A stretch of DNA of 64,000 nt. It comes from Rhodoligotrophos appendicifer. Lineage in GTDB: Bacteria > Pseudomonadota > Alphaproteobacteria > Rhizobiales > Im1. The notes under the pieces were generated by a model. It saw only the letters and a list, made by a program, of their open reading frames with translations, was not told where the DNA came from and searched no databases. The translations under genes were made by a program, and so were the position numbers. Below, in pieces: positions 47,200 through 56,772 of this stretch. The stretch spans positions 62,001 through 126,000 of the forward strand of contig NZ_VHKL01000007.1 of assembly GCF_007474605.1 (NCBI RefSeq), read 5' to 3'. Numbering within the stretch: the first letter of the stretch is position 1; each line of letters opens with the position of its first letter.

Positions 47200-47469
47200 T
47201 CAAACTTTCAACCTGCCCCTTCGCGGGGCGGCGGTAATAATGGCTTCGTCCTCGGCGAGGACGATATAGGTGTCGAGGCGGTCGGCGACGCGGGCGTAAG
47301 TTTGGTTGCCAAGGCCGCGGCGGGCGCGGTGGCGGGCTGATCTGTCCATGTAGCAGATGCTCGCGCCGCCTCCGCGATAGCGACGCTCGCCGTAGGTGAG
47401 CAGGATCTCGACGACGTCGTGACGGATGCCGCGCTGGTTGCAGCGCTTTTCGGCGTGGATTGTGTACAT
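47200..47469 (-). CDS. DUF4258 small protein
   Basis: The 89-residue protein matches the DUF4258 pattern (HAEKRCNQRGIRHDVVEILL, a variable middle and DTYIVLAEDEAIITA near the end). Some members resemble small RNase-type toxins, but a function cannot be assigned. It lies 48 bp after the Dna2-like gene and 14 bp before the PD-(D/E)XK gene, all on the minus strand, so it is probably part of that operon. Confidence 0.7.
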   Translation of the reverse strand: MYTIHAEKRCNQRGIRHDVVEILLTYGERRYRGGGASICYMDRSARHRARRGLGNQTYARVADRLDTYIVLAEDEAIITAAPRRGRLKV

Positions 47470-47517
47470 GGCAAAATCCTCCCTCTGCTGATGATTTCAA
47501 CATAGGCGGGGGAGACG

Positions 47518-50500
47518 TCAGATCTTGTCGTGTTTGTGTACGGTTGCATAGTCCTGCAGGGCGCAAAGGGCGTTGACGAGGCGCATCTCCTCAAGTGTGC
47601 CGCAGGCGACGTCGAGGAGCCGGGGCGAGGCGATGATTATGGACAGGGCCTGTGCACGGGAAATGGCGACGTTCAGGCGATTGAGGCTAAAGAGGAAGGC
47701 GATGTCGCGCGGGATCTCGTCGCCGGACGAAGTGGCCATGGAGATCAGGCAGACGGGGGCCTCCTGGCCCTGAAAGCGGTCCACAGTGCCGACGCGGGCG
47801 CCGTGAGGCAGAGTTTCGGCCAACAGGTTGACCTGCGCGTTATACGGGCTGACCACCAGAATGTCGGCCGTGGTCAGACGACGCTGGACGCCCTCGCGAT
47901 CGGTGAAGCGGGCCTTGAGCAGTCGGGCATAGAGTTTCTCGATGCGGGCGGCTTCCTCCTTGCTGGACTGCGCATTTCCGGTGTGGGCGATTTCTTCGAA
48001 GAGTATGCCAGCGGGAGGGAGGCCGGGGGCGTCGAGACTATGGCGGGCGGCGCCTTCGTCGCTGACCAGCCGACCTTCGTAGACAAGATCCGAAACGATG
48101 CGGCAAATGCGTGGATGCATACGTCGGGAAACCGGCAGGAAGATGCCACGATCGGGCGGGACCGTGTGGTGCCCCGCTAGGAGATAATCGAGGGCGGAAA
48201 GGCCGCTCTCGCCAGGATGAATGCCCTGAATGGGCTGGGGAAGCTGCATCTGGTCGCCGACGAGGACAAGATTGCGAGCACAGGCGGCGATGGCGACAGT
48301 GTTCGCGATGGAAACCTGTCCGGCCTCGTCGATGAAGACGTGATCAAATTTACCGTCCACTTCGGGGCGGGCAAAATACCATGCGGTCCCGCCGACGACG
48401 TTCGCCACCTTCAAGGCAGTCGCGCTGTTGCTCGTTACGCTGCGAACCATGGGGTCTTCGGGGCCGCTATCGCCGCTACCGACTTTCTTGACAATATTAA
48501 TGGTCACGCCCCTTCGACGGGCGTGTTCCGCGACGGCCATCAGCAGGTTATCTATGGCTTTGTGGGCATTGGAAGAGACCGCGACACGCTTGCCGGCGAC
48601 GGCGAGTTCAACAATAGCGACGGCGCTGACATAGGTCTTGCCCGTGCCCGGGGGGCCCTGGATCACGAGACAAGTGTCGTCGAGAGCAGCGATCGCCGCG
48701 ACGGTACCGGCTGTCGTATCCGTTGTAGCGAGGATGGGTGCGCCCGACCTGCGGCCAGCGAGACGCGGTTGGCGACGCTGGAGAAAGTCACCAATGGCGC
48801 GATAAGCTTCGTCACCCTTCACCATGGTGTTGGTCACGCGGGCGATTGCCGCTTCGATCACTTTCACAGGCAGCGGTCCCGAGGGGATCAGGTCGAGGGC
48901 ATCGGGCAGGACGTCAAACGATTTGGGGAAAGCAAGGCGGACACGATTTCGGGCCCGATCGAAACTCTCTATCGTAATCCTCCGCTGATCGCCGCGCATT
49001 TCAACAGTGGATCCCTCCCGGAGCTTGGTCTCCTGTTGGGGATATTCATAGAGCCGCTCGAGCCCTTGGGGCTTGCCGATGGCGGTGAGGCCGCCGAGGC
49101 TTTCGAGGTCTTCGACCAGGGCGGCGATATCCCTCTCCTGGCGGTCGAAATATTCCCACCAGCCCGGCTTGTTCGATCGGGCGTGAAAGAAGTTCAACTC
49201 AAAGAGCAAGTCGGCCACATCGTCGCCGAGGTGCGGCCGGGCGGTACCAATGGAAGCCCTGAGGTTTTCGCGGGATTCATCCTGCTCATCGGCCTCTGTC
49301 TCGCCCTCAAGGACATGCTCGAACCATTGGGCGTGGGGCGGGCGGATGGAGAGGAGCCAATCGCGGAGGCCTTTTGTGGAACGGCAGTCAACCTCATTGT
49401 AGCGCTTGATGTCGTCGAGGATCTGTGCATCACCTGTTTCGAGCCACTGTTCATAGGCAACGATGCTGTCGCCGGCGTTGGCGACCTCTCCTGTACGCTT
49501 CTCCAGATAGAAGGCTTCGAGATCCTTCAGAGAGTAGCCAAGCTCGGAGGCATAGATGCTCTGGCCGACGACGCGATAGAGATCGACAAAGCGGTGGTTG
49601 CGCAGGAGGTGATCAAGAACGGCCTCGCCAACGCCATAGCGCTGGGTAAGTCGCTTGAGGGCAGTCACCTCGTAGTGGTTGTAGTGATAGATAAAGGCAT
49701 CAGGATAGCGGGTGAGGCGTTCGGCAAAAGCATTGAGGACCGCGATGACGGCACCTTGCTCGGCCTCGGCGTCATGCGCCCACCAGGACTTGAACTCTCC
49801 TTTGCCATCAATTTCCCAGTAGAGGCCAAATAGGTATTCGAGGCCGCCTTCGACCAGAGGGTCACCCTCCATGTCGAAAAAGATGTCGCCTGGGGATGGA
49901 AGGGGCAGGCGGGCGAAACCGCGGCAAGGTTCGAGACGCTTCAACTCGAACGTTGGCCCTCCACCACAAAGGCGAGCAGACTGAAGCCGGGCCTGGCTGC
50001 GAAGCTTGGCAAGGGTGTCGGCGTGCATACGGGGCACAGGAGTAATATTGGCGGCCAGATCGGCCAGGGTGCGGATGTTAGCGCCCGTCAGGCGGCGGCG
50101 CTGGAGGCCGGTAATGCCGGCGACGCGAACGAGGCTGTCGGTAGCTGAATAATGGTCATCGCAACGACTTCGCCACCGACAGAAACCGCAGGCTCCCACC
50201 GGTTCGGGCAGCGTGGGCCATGGGCTTGTAATGAATCCTTCAAGGCGTCGACTGAGACGGCCGGCATAAGAAGATATTTCGTTCAGGGGGATCGAGACTC
50301 GCTTCTGAGTTCCTAGAACAACGTGGGCGAGGTCCGGCTGAACTCCCTGGATCTCGGCGAGGCCGCGGGAGTAGATTGACAACTGTAGGGCATGGGCAGG
50401 GGAAGCGTGGCGCTTCAGCTTTGTGTCAACGACTTCGTAGGAGAAATCGCCCAAGGCGGATGGACGATCGACGCGCTCGATGAAGTCGGACCAGCCCTGC

Positions 50501-50817
50501 CAGATCCCGGCGGAGAGGGCGCCCTGATAGATATTGGGTGCGCCTGCCTGCATGGCTTCGCGCGTGGCAATTGCGGCAGCCTCGAAGCCGCGCTCCCTGG
50601 AGATCTCCACGACGTCCCCCGCCGCTTTGTCACGCAGGTAGGAGGCCTCATGGGCGTGGCCCTTGCGTTGTAGCAGGGCGGAATTGGCATCATCTTCGTC
50701 TGGCTCCAGATCCTCCCCCCGTGCGAAGCGCAAATCCAGCTCCGTCGCGTGCTCGCAGGCCTGAAACCGCACGAGGTCGCTGGGTGAAAGGATAATGTGA
50801 CCATTCTGGTTCTTCAT
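47518..50817 (-). CDS. Dna2-like fusion: Fe-S RecB nuclease plus SF1 helicase (TM0106-type)
   Basis: At 1099 residues the protein joins a RecB/Cas4-like nuclease to an SF1 helicase. The nuclease carries a lone Cys21 and a CGFCRWRSRC cluster near 205-215, four cysteines placed as in Cas4/AddB/Dna2 Fe-S nucleases, and the catalytic VVDTKLKRHA with downstream Gln. A central RNase H-like segment (FFDMEGDPLVEGGLEYLFGL) follows. The helicase has GPPGTGKT near 720, FIDEAGQ near 830 and RFQGQEAPV near the end. It probably processes DNA ends or flaps. It is divergent from the WYL regulator. Confidence 0.9.
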   Translation of the reverse strand: MKNQNGHIILSPSDLVRFQACEHATELDLRFARGEDLEPDEDDANSALLQRKGHAHEASYLRDKAAGDVVEISRERGFEAAAIATREAMQAGAPNIYQGALSAGIWQGWSDFIERVDRPSALGDFSYEVVDTKLKRHASPAHALQLSIYSRGLAEIQGVQPDLAHVVLGTQKRVSIPLNEISSYAGRLSRRLEGFITSPWPTLPEPVGACGFCRWRSRCDDHYSATDSLVRVAGITGLQRRRLTGANIRTLADLAANITPVPRMHADTLAKLRSQARLQSARLCGGGPTFELKRLEPCRGFARLPLPSPGDIFFDMEGDPLVEGGLEYLFGLYWEIDGKGEFKSWWAHDAEAEQGAVIAVLNAFAERLTRYPDAFIYHYNHYEVTALKRLTQRYGVGEAVLDHLLRNHRFVDLYRVVGQSIYASELGYSLKDLEAFYLEKRTGEVANAGDSIVAYEQWLETGDAQILDDIKRYNEVDCRSTKGLRDWLLSIRPPHAQWFEHVLEGETEADEQDESRENLRASIGTARPHLGDDVADLLFELNFFHARSNKPGWWEYFDRQERDIAALVEDLESLGGLTAIGKPQGLERLYEYPQQETKLREGSTVEMRGDQRRITIESFDRARNRVRLAFPKSFDVLPDALDLIPSGPLPVKVIEAAIARVTNTMVKGDEAYRAIGDFLQRRQPRLAGRRSGAPILATTDTTAGTVAAIAALDDTCLVIQGPPGTGKTYVSAVAIVELAVAGKRVAVSSNAHKAIDNLLMAVAEHARRRGVTINIVKKVGSGDSGPEDPMVRSVTSNSATALKVANVVGGTAWYFARPEVDGKFDHVFIDEAGQVSIANTVAIAACARNLVLVGDQMQLPQPIQGIHPGESGLSALDYLLAGHHTVPPDRGIFLPVSRRMHPRICRIVSDLVYEGRLVSDEGAARHSLDAPGLPPAGILFEEIAHTGNAQSSKEEAARIEKLYARLLKARFTDREGVQRRLTTADILVVSPYNAQVNLLAETLPHGARVGTVDRFQGQEAPVCLISMATSSGDEIPRDIAFLFSLNRLNVAISRAQALSIIIASPRLLDVACGTLEEMRLVNALCALQDYATVHKHDKI

Positions 50818-50899
50818 GAAGCTCCACGTTGCACAAGTCTATCGCAAAGGTAGTATGGGGATAAGACGACAAAAACTGGCGGGAAGGGGATCCGGGGGG

Positions 50900-51892
50900 A
50901 TGTCTTTTGCAAAAGCCGAGGATTTGCTGAATCTTGCGGCAATGGCCGCTGGACGCCGCGGTGTCTCCCTTGAGGAGATCGTCGATCGGTTCAACTGTTC
51001 TTATCGCACCGCGCAACGCATGCTGGTGGCGCTGGAGAACGCCTTTCCCGACGTTGCTTCGGCAACGGGCGATGACGGACGCAAGCGCTGGCGGATGCAG
51101 GGTGGTCATCTGCGCGAGTTGATGACCTTGAAGCCCGAGGAATTAGCGGCGCTGGATTTCGCCATCAGCCATCTCGGCCATGCGGGACATGACGCGGATG
51201 CCCGGTTGGTTCTGCAGCTCAGAGACAAGATGCTGTCATTGGTGCCGCGAACGACAATCGCACGCATCGAGCCAGACCATGAGGCCCTCCTGGAGGCGCA
51301 GGGCTTCGTCGCTCGGCCGGGGCCCAAACCGAAATGGGACCCGGTGGTAGCGGAGGCGATTTCCGAGGCGATCAAAGGTTGCCAGGTCCTGGAAATAGAC
51401 TACCGAGGCTACCAGGACGAAGACGCACGGGTTCGACGGATCGAACCTTACGGCGTGTTGTCGGGTGTGCGACGCTATCTGGTGGGGCGGCCAGTGGAGG
51501 ACGGGGAGGGGCCGGTACGAAGCTATCGACTTGAGGCGATCGAGGCAGTCCGAGTAACGACGGAGATGTTCCTGCGGCCTGACGGGTTCGACCTTCAGCG
51601 TTTCGCGAACCGGGCATTCGGGGTCTATCAGCGCGACGACGAATATGGAGAGATTGTATGGAGGTTCCGGTCAGATGCGGCGGGGCAGGCGAGGGGCTAT
51701 CAGTTTCACCCCGAGCAGGAGCTGGAAGAACAGACCGATGGATCGCTTGTGGTACGTTTCAGAGCGGCAGGGCATCTTGAGATGTGCTGGCATCTGTATA
51801 GTTGGGGCGATCGGGTGGAGGTGCTGGCACCGGAGGCGCTGCGGAAGATGGTGGAGGGGCATCGTCGGGGAGATTTTCCGGCGATGCCGTGA
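50900..51892 (+). CDS. WYL-domain transcriptional regulator (YafY-like)
   Basis: The protein has an N-terminal winged helix (SLEEIVDRFNCSYRTAQRML), a middle domain and the WYL domain (IDYRGYQDEDARVRRIEPYG), ending in a C-terminal extension. ATG 50900 (MSFAKAEDLL) best matches family N-termini; ATG 50855, after AAAGG, and 50816 are alternatives. WYL regulators sense nucleic acids or nucleotides and commonly repress defence operons such as BREX and CBASS. It is divergent from, and almost abuts, the Dna2-like gene, so that operon is the likely target. Confidence 0.88.
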   Translation: MSFAKAEDLLNLAAMAAGRRGVSLEEIVDRFNCSYRTAQRMLVALENAFPDVASATGDDGRKRWRMQGGHLRELMTLKPEELAALDFAISHLGHAGHDADARLVLQLRDKMLSLVPRTTIARIEPDHEALLEAQGFVARPGPKPKWDPVVAEAISEAIKGCQVLEIDYRGYQDEDARVRRIEPYGVLSGVRRYLVGRPVEDGEGPVRSYRLEAIEAVRVTTEMFLRPDGFDLQRFANRAFGVYQRDDEYGEIVWRFRSDAAGQARGYQFHPEQELEEQTDGSLVVRFRAAGHLEMCWHLYSWGDRVEVLAPEALRKMVEGHRRGDFPAMP

Positions 51893-51901
51893 GATTCCTT
51901 A

Positions 51902-52477
51902 TTAGCGTCCATCGTTCAGTCTGTATGCTGGTGCTGAAAAAATCTCTTGTCTGGAACCGAACCAAACAGCACGTGCTGGCAGCCCGTAAGATGGAAAGTC
52001 GATCAAGTCTGGCCAATCTGGGTGAGGTCTTTCCGATATATTATCGTATGTCGTATCAAACCATCTATTTAAGACAGTTACGCTTCGATCTGGAATGGTT
52101 TTCGTTTTCATAACATTAAAAGGAAGGTTGAGAAAACGAGCGTGTAGCCATTCTGCATATTTTAAAGTTGATTTTGAAACTTTTATTTTTTTTCCCGGGG
52201 GCTCAGCTGTAGTTATTTCTCCAAGCCAAAACTGATGGTCACTTATAATTTTTTTGAAATGCAACCTTCCTATTCTGACACGTTTATACAGCAGCGTGCT
52301 TATTCCTATATATTGAAGCTGGGCCTGGGTTTGTTGGTCGCAACACCCAATGCACATATAAAGTCCGTCTTCGTAATCAGCTTTGGCCGCTACGTGGGCA
52401 GACTCTGCAGTCGCATAAGGTCCAAACCAGTCAACTGATATCATCAAGTGTTTCGGCATGGTCATCTTCCCAATCAT
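51902..52477 (-). CDS. GIY-YIG-like protein, last gene of the AAA/MBL operon
   Basis: The 191-residue protein has the GIY-YIG pattern: GLY at 38-40, YIG at 56-58 in QYIGISTLLYKRVR with the catalytic-type Arg at 66, and a later Glu in TLKYAEWLHARFL. GIY-YIG domains cut DNA, but this one is divergent and activity is not assured. The C-terminus is Trp- and Pro-rich. It is notably AT-rich. It lies 32 bp after the PD-(D/E)XK-like gene and ends nine bases from the convergent WYL gene. Confidence 0.6.
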   Translation of the reverse strand: MIGKMTMPKHLMISVDWFGPYATAESAHVAAKADYEDGLYMCIGCCDQQTQAQLQYIGISTLLYKRVRIGRLHFKKIISDHQFWLGEITTAEPPGKKIKVSKSTLKYAEWLHARFLNLPFNVMKTKTIPDRSVTVLNRWFDTTYDNISERPHPDWPDLIDFPSYGLPARAVWFGSRQEIFSAPAYRLNDGR

Positions 52478-52509
52478 ATGGAAAATTTCAGAAGTGCAAG
52501 TGATTGGAC

Positions 52510-53418
52510 TTAGTCGCGTGTCAAATTGAAGTCTTTTGGATTCCCCTTCGCACGAACCACGATGCCAAACTCCATTAAGGCAGCATGACGCTTTTTAAAG
52601 GCATCGCCGCCCTTCTGTGCGGCGTCGAATTCAAAGACCACTAGACGTGGCTTGGTATCCACTTTAATCCTGAGCTTACCGCAGGCTGCGCCTTGAATCA
52701 GATCGTCAGTCTTGATGGTTTGTATTGGTGCTCGGAGATCTACCAAAGCCTTGCAGGCGTTCCTGTAAGCCTCAACGATCTGCTCGGAATGGTCTTCCAA
52801 GAAGCGGCTGTAGTTTTTCAATTGCGCGACGACTTCGGGTTCTCCGCCATTGGATCGGAGACGGGTATCCGATGCTCGCTTGGCCTCGTAGAAAACAAGC
52901 GCTGCAGTTTCTCGGTCGACTTTCTGAAGCGCGACAATATCCAGGCGCGGGGCGGTAGTCCGTCCGCCATTGTCCGACGGCTTGGCAAAGGCGGCCTCGA
53001 CGTCGATGACATTCAGGTTTTTCTTAATGATCTCAGCTACGCCCTGCTTTTCGGCGTTCGAGTAGACTTTCGCGGCTTTGATTAATTCGGTCAGCGTTTC
53101 TCCTGGCCTGTAGCCGGTCTGGACGATTGACTGTGGATCCAGCGGCTGGCCTTTCTGCAGAAATCGGATGCCATCGAAGGTTACATATTCTGTTCCTTTG
53201 GCGACGCTTGGCTTAAGCAGATATTTGTAGTGGATCGCCACCCGCGGGCGGATGCCGTCAGGGCCACGTTCTCCCTCGATGCGGAAGACACTTTGGCCAT
53301 TCACATAGGCGTTCAAATAACCATCGCGGACGGCGACGAATAGATCCTTGCTGCGAAGTGTCTCGTTCCACCAATTCGGTTGCTGGTCTTCTGCGAGCTT
53401 AATTAAAGCTTTCATCAA
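52510..53418 (-). CDS. PD-(D/E)XK-like hypothetical protein
   Basis: I do not recognise a named family. At residues 155-200 there is a pattern typical of restriction-endonuclease folds: RLDIVALQ, then VFYEAKRASD, then QLKNYSRFL, that is D...ExK...Q/Y. The N-terminal part is beta-rich (LFVAVRDGYLNAYVNGQSVF), perhaps a DNA- or ligand-binding module. At 302 residues it is the third gene of a four-gene minus-strand operon, 36 bp after the MBL gene. Confidence 0.6.
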   Translation of the reverse strand: MMKALIKLAEDQQPNWWNETLRSKDLFVAVRDGYLNAYVNGQSVFRIEGERGPDGIRPRVAIHYKYLLKPSVAKGTEYVTFDGIRFLQKGQPLDPQSIVQTGYRPGETLTELIKAAKVYSNAEKQGVAEIIKKNLNVIDVEAAFAKPSDNGGRTTAPRLDIVALQKVDRETAALVFYEAKRASDTRLRSNGGEPEVVAQLKNYSRFLEDHSEQIVEAYRNACKALVDLRAPIQTIKTDDLIQGAACGKLRIKVDTKPRLVVFEFDAAQKGGDAFKKRHAALMEFGIVVRAKGNPKDFNLTRD

Positions 53419-53454
53419 GCCAACGCTTAGCTTCCTGTCAAACTGCCCGATGGG

Positions 53455-54699
53455 TCAAACCTCCATCCATTCGCCGTCGTCGAGGACGGTCACGTTGTCG
53501 AACAAGTTTGGGAATTGGTCGCGCTGGAAGGTATGGATGGGCACGAGCCTTTCTGCATTTACAGCTTTGGCCAGTCGTTGCAGGTCGGGGATGCTGGCGT
53601 GACCCGATGTGTGGATCAGTTTCAGCGGTATCTCGTGCGAGTCACATACTGTTTTGAATTCGGCGCCCTTTCCGTCTCTGAGATAACCCTCCCATTGGGA
53701 CCAGATTGCTATCGATCCGTCCAGTGAATTCAGATGACCTAATTCATGAATCATCCAAGGTCTTATAAGCATCACTGTTCCTTTTGCTTCGCTCTTGAGG
53801 TTCTCAGGCCAGATCCGATGATCCTTGTATGAGTCAACGATCGACGCGATTCCGGTAGATACAAGGAAAAATCTTTGCCATTTTGGAAGGAACACCTTCA
53901 GAGAAGGAAATCCCACCTTGGGGATTGAATGGCGGGCGGTAGATCTTAGGATCTCGGCGGCATAGGCATCTATGATGAGATTCCGATTGCTGCGCCTGGC
54001 AGCACGGTAAAGGGTGACGACGCGGTCAACGTTCTGCGGGGAGCAGACGACGAGGGCCATGCCGCGGGTCGATGTGAAAGCATCGACGAATTCATTCTCT
54101 AGGTCTGTCTCTGTCGGAAAGCTGGATCCTGGGTCAAGGCGGCCGATAGTCGAGCCTTCCATGATCATCATATCGACGAAAGGGGGTGGCGCGGCGACGA
54201 GACGCTCGAACAAAGCGGATTTGCGGCCATGGCCACGCAAGTCGCCAGAATAGAACAAACGCTTGCCGCCGGCGTCGATCGTTATGGCGTAGGAATCGAA
54301 TGCCGAGTGATCGACAAGGCGTGGCGTAATCGTGAAGGGACCCATGACCAGAGGTTTGCCATCCATCAAGTCGAGGCGGTTAAGGGGTAGATAGCCTCCC
54401 GGCACAAACATCTTCGCTGCTTGGAGGATCGACGCTGTGGCATTACCCATCGCTACGGGAAGGTCAGAGCGGATGCGGGGCAAAAGGCCCCAATGGTCGC
54501 GGTGACCATGGGAGAGAATTGCGCCGATGCAGCCCTCCCGGTCATCCACAAGGCCTGGAATGTCCGGCATGGAAACAGTGTCGATGTCATCGGTATTGAG
54601 GGGCAGGCCACAATCTAGGGCGATAGAGGCGCCTCGATGCTCGACCTCGACGCAGGAACCGCCAATTTCGCGCGTGCCGCGGTGAATCCGGATTTGCAT
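53455..54699 (-). CDS. Metallo-beta-lactamase-fold hydrolase with beta-CASP features
   Basis: The 414-residue protein begins MQIRIHRGTREIGGSCVEVE and carries the zinc motif SHGHRDH (63-69), a further ligand region in LFYSGDLRGHGR, and RNase J/CPSF-type C-terminal motifs IHTSGHASIPDLQRL and LVPIHTF. The middle resembles a beta-CASP domain. RNase J-like enzymes cut RNA or DNA. It is unlikely to be the housekeeping RNase J, being shorter and encoded 12 bp after a tandem AAA+ ATPase in an island. Confidence 0.85.
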   Translation of the reverse strand: MQIRIHRGTREIGGSCVEVEHRGASIALDCGLPLNTDDIDTVSMPDIPGLVDDREGCIGAILSHGHRDHWGLLPRIRSDLPVAMGNATASILQAAKMFVPGGYLPLNRLDLMDGKPLVMGPFTITPRLVDHSAFDSYAITIDAGGKRLFYSGDLRGHGRKSALFERLVAAPPPFVDMMIMEGSTIGRLDPGSSFPTETDLENEFVDAFTSTRGMALVVCSPQNVDRVVTLYRAARRSNRNLIIDAYAAEILRSTARHSIPKVGFPSLKVFLPKWQRFFLVSTGIASIVDSYKDHRIWPENLKSEAKGTVMLIRPWMIHELGHLNSLDGSIAIWSQWEGYLRDGKGAEFKTVCDSHEIPLKLIHTSGHASIPDLQRLAKAVNAERLVPIHTFQRDQFPNLFDNVTVLDDGEWMEV

Positions 54700-54711
54700 G
54701 TAGCCCTCCGT

Positions 54712-56772
54712 TCAGAGAGATGCTGAGAAGCCGATAGGCGATGATTTGAGACCGGCCCGCGCATCGACCTCATTGCGCAGCCAGGAAACCAGTTGCTCGG
54801 GCTCGACGGCACCCAGAATGCGGGCTTTGCGGGCAACGACAGCGAAGTCACCCGGCGTCAGGGCTTCGAGTGCGGCGAGCGAGGCTGGAGCGGGCGCGGC
54901 GAACCAGCTCATGAAGGACAACGCCGCCTGTTGCTCGTTCATGGCGAGGAACTCGACCTTAAAGGTGAAGCGACGGAGTGCGGCGACATCGAGGTCTGCA
55001 GCCAGATTTGTCGTGCAGGCGAAGGGGAGAGGATGGCGTTCCATCCAGGTCAGCATCTCGTTCACCTGAGAAACCTCCCAGGATCGGACAGCAAACTCAC
55101 GCTTGCGCAATAGGGAGTCGGCTTCGTCGAAGATTAGGAAAGCGTTTTGGTCGATAGCCTCGCGAAAAGCGTCCGCGATGGCCCTCTCGGTCTGGCCCAC
55201 AAACATGCCAAAGATGTCGGACGACTGCTTCTCGATGACCTCGAGGTCCATAATCTCCGCGAGGTAACGGGCATAGGCACTCTTGCCGGTCCCTGGCTGT
55301 CCGGTGAGACAGAGCGAAAGCGCCCGCCAAGGGGCGTTGCCAATCTGCTCCGCCAGTCTGACCAAGTCGCAGTCGGCTCGGCTGATCCTTGGGTCGAACG
55401 CTGTACGCATAGCGTCGGCAGTCATGCCGCGCATTATGTTCGGTGCAGCTACACGCCCGACGGCAGTGATTGCCTTGCGGATCTCGTCAGCACCGCCACC
55501 GAGGGCGGCTGCGGTCTTGACGGCACTTTCGAACAGTGCCGGCCCCACCGGGAACTGGCGGGCGAGCGCCCTGATGTCGGCCGTCGCCAGCGAACAGTGG
55601 TATGCAGCCAAGGTACGGGCCAGAACGGTTGCCCGCGCCTTGGCCGGCGGCGTGCGGAATTCAATAGCAAAGGCCATGCGGCGGAGGGCGGCAAGCCCAA
55701 GGCTGCCAGCGTCGTTAGTGGCCCAGATCACTGGAATAGGCGTGGCCTCGAGCACACGGTTCAGGAATACCTTTGAGCCCGAACGATCGCTCCGGCGGTT
55801 CGAATCGTTGCCCACGAATATGTCGTCAGCCTCGTCGACGAAGAGAATAATCCGTTCCCCCGACATGACGAGGGACTGGGCACGCAGCAGATGGCTTAGG
55901 CGCTCGCTTCGATTAGGCTCGCCACCCAGGTGATCAGCTTCCCCAATGGCAATCAGATCAGCACCAACTTCGCAGGCGACGCGCTTTGCGAATTCGGTCT
56001 TGCCAGAACCAGGAACACCATGCAGCAGCAGATTGGCACCGGGCCGCGCGTCCCGAAGAGCTGCGTTCAACAGCCGCTTTGCGTATTCCGCTTCCTCGCC
56101 GAGATGAGCGAAGTCACTCCAGTCGAGCGAGGTACTGGCATGCGTGCTACCGACAAGCATGTTGCGCAGGACTTTCGGGCTCTGCGTCGGGGCGGTGGCA
56201 ATGCGGACGAGGGTCTCGTTTGCTTCGACATCGCCAGGAAAGTTGACATCGATCAGACCAAACCGGAGAAGAGGTGCCGCGCTGTCAAGTCGGGTCCGAA
56301 GAGCGTTCTCCGTCCAGCCTAGGAACCTCGCCGCCGTCAGAATGTTGTCATCGTTGCTTCGGAAAGCACCGATGCGGCCACACTGCGCCTCGGTTAAGCT
56401 TGCCAGCTGGGTGTGAATCTTGCGGCGTGCGAGGTAGCTTATCACCTCCCTGTCCGGCGAGTTAAGCGAGAGGGCTTCGCTCACCCAGCGCAGGCGCCTT
56501 TCCAGTGGAGAAGGCGTTGCAGGCGGGGACAACGTTGCAATAAGCTTCGAAATCGGCTTCGAAAGACGCTGCCAGATCTCCTTGTCAATCGGTCTGTTAT
56601 CCGGGCATTCAAGCTCCTCGGGGTCGATGGGTATGCGCCCGAGGCCGATGTTGGGTCCGAAGGTCACGATCCAAGCAACTAGGGTTTGTGGTGGCCGAGA
56701 CGAGAGCTGGTGCGAGAGTTTGAGTGCGCGAGCGAGCTGGAAACGCAAATACCAGCGTTCGTATTGATGCAT
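54712..56772 (-). CDS. Tandem AAA+ ATPase, first gene of the four-gene operon
   Basis: The 686-residue protein has a helical N-terminal domain (about 1-200) with no recognised family, followed by two AAA+ modules. The first has Walker A GVPGSGKT (252-259) and Walker B FVDEADD (311-317). The second has GQPGTGKS (491-498) and LIFDEAD (546-552). A small C-terminal lid completes it. The layout resembles Cdc48-like remodelling ATPases. AAGGGG lies five bases before the start. It probably drives or loads the nuclease-fold proteins encoded downstream; this is inferred from the operon. Confidence 0.85.
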   Translation of the reverse strand: MHQYERWYLRFQLARALKLSHQLSSRPPQTLVAWIVTFGPNIGLGRIPIDPEELECPDNRPIDKEIWQRLSKPISKLIATLSPPATPSPLERRLRWVSEALSLNSPDREVISYLARRKIHTQLASLTEAQCGRIGAFRSNDDNILTAARFLGWTENALRTRLDSAAPLLRFGLIDVNFPGDVEANETLVRIATAPTQSPKVLRNMLVGSTHASTSLDWSDFAHLGEEAEYAKRLLNAALRDARPGANLLLHGVPGSGKTEFAKRVACEVGADLIAIGEADHLGGEPNRSERLSHLLRAQSLVMSGERIILFVDEADDIFVGNDSNRRSDRSGSKVFLNRVLEATPIPVIWATNDAGSLGLAALRRMAFAIEFRTPPAKARATVLARTLAAYHCSLATADIRALARQFPVGPALFESAVKTAAALGGGADEIRKAITAVGRVAAPNIMRGMTADAMRTAFDPRISRADCDLVRLAEQIGNAPWRALSLCLTGQPGTGKSAYARYLAEIMDLEVIEKQSSDIFGMFVGQTERAIADAFREAIDQNAFLIFDEADSLLRKREFAVRSWEVSQVNEMLTWMERHPLPFACTTNLAADLDVAALRRFTFKVEFLAMNEQQAALSFMSWFAAPAPASLAALEALTPGDFAVVARKARILGAVEPEQLVSWLRNEVDARAGLKSSPIGFSASL

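Noticed and set aside
48217-49833. 538-residue plus-strand open frame across the Dna2-like gene
   Set aside because: Antisense shadow of the helicase coding region; no recognisable domain and a poor start.
53455-54699. Housekeeping RNase J
   Set aside because: Shorter than RNase J, lying in an accessory operon with a tandem AAA+ ATPase; motifs are shared but context and size differ.
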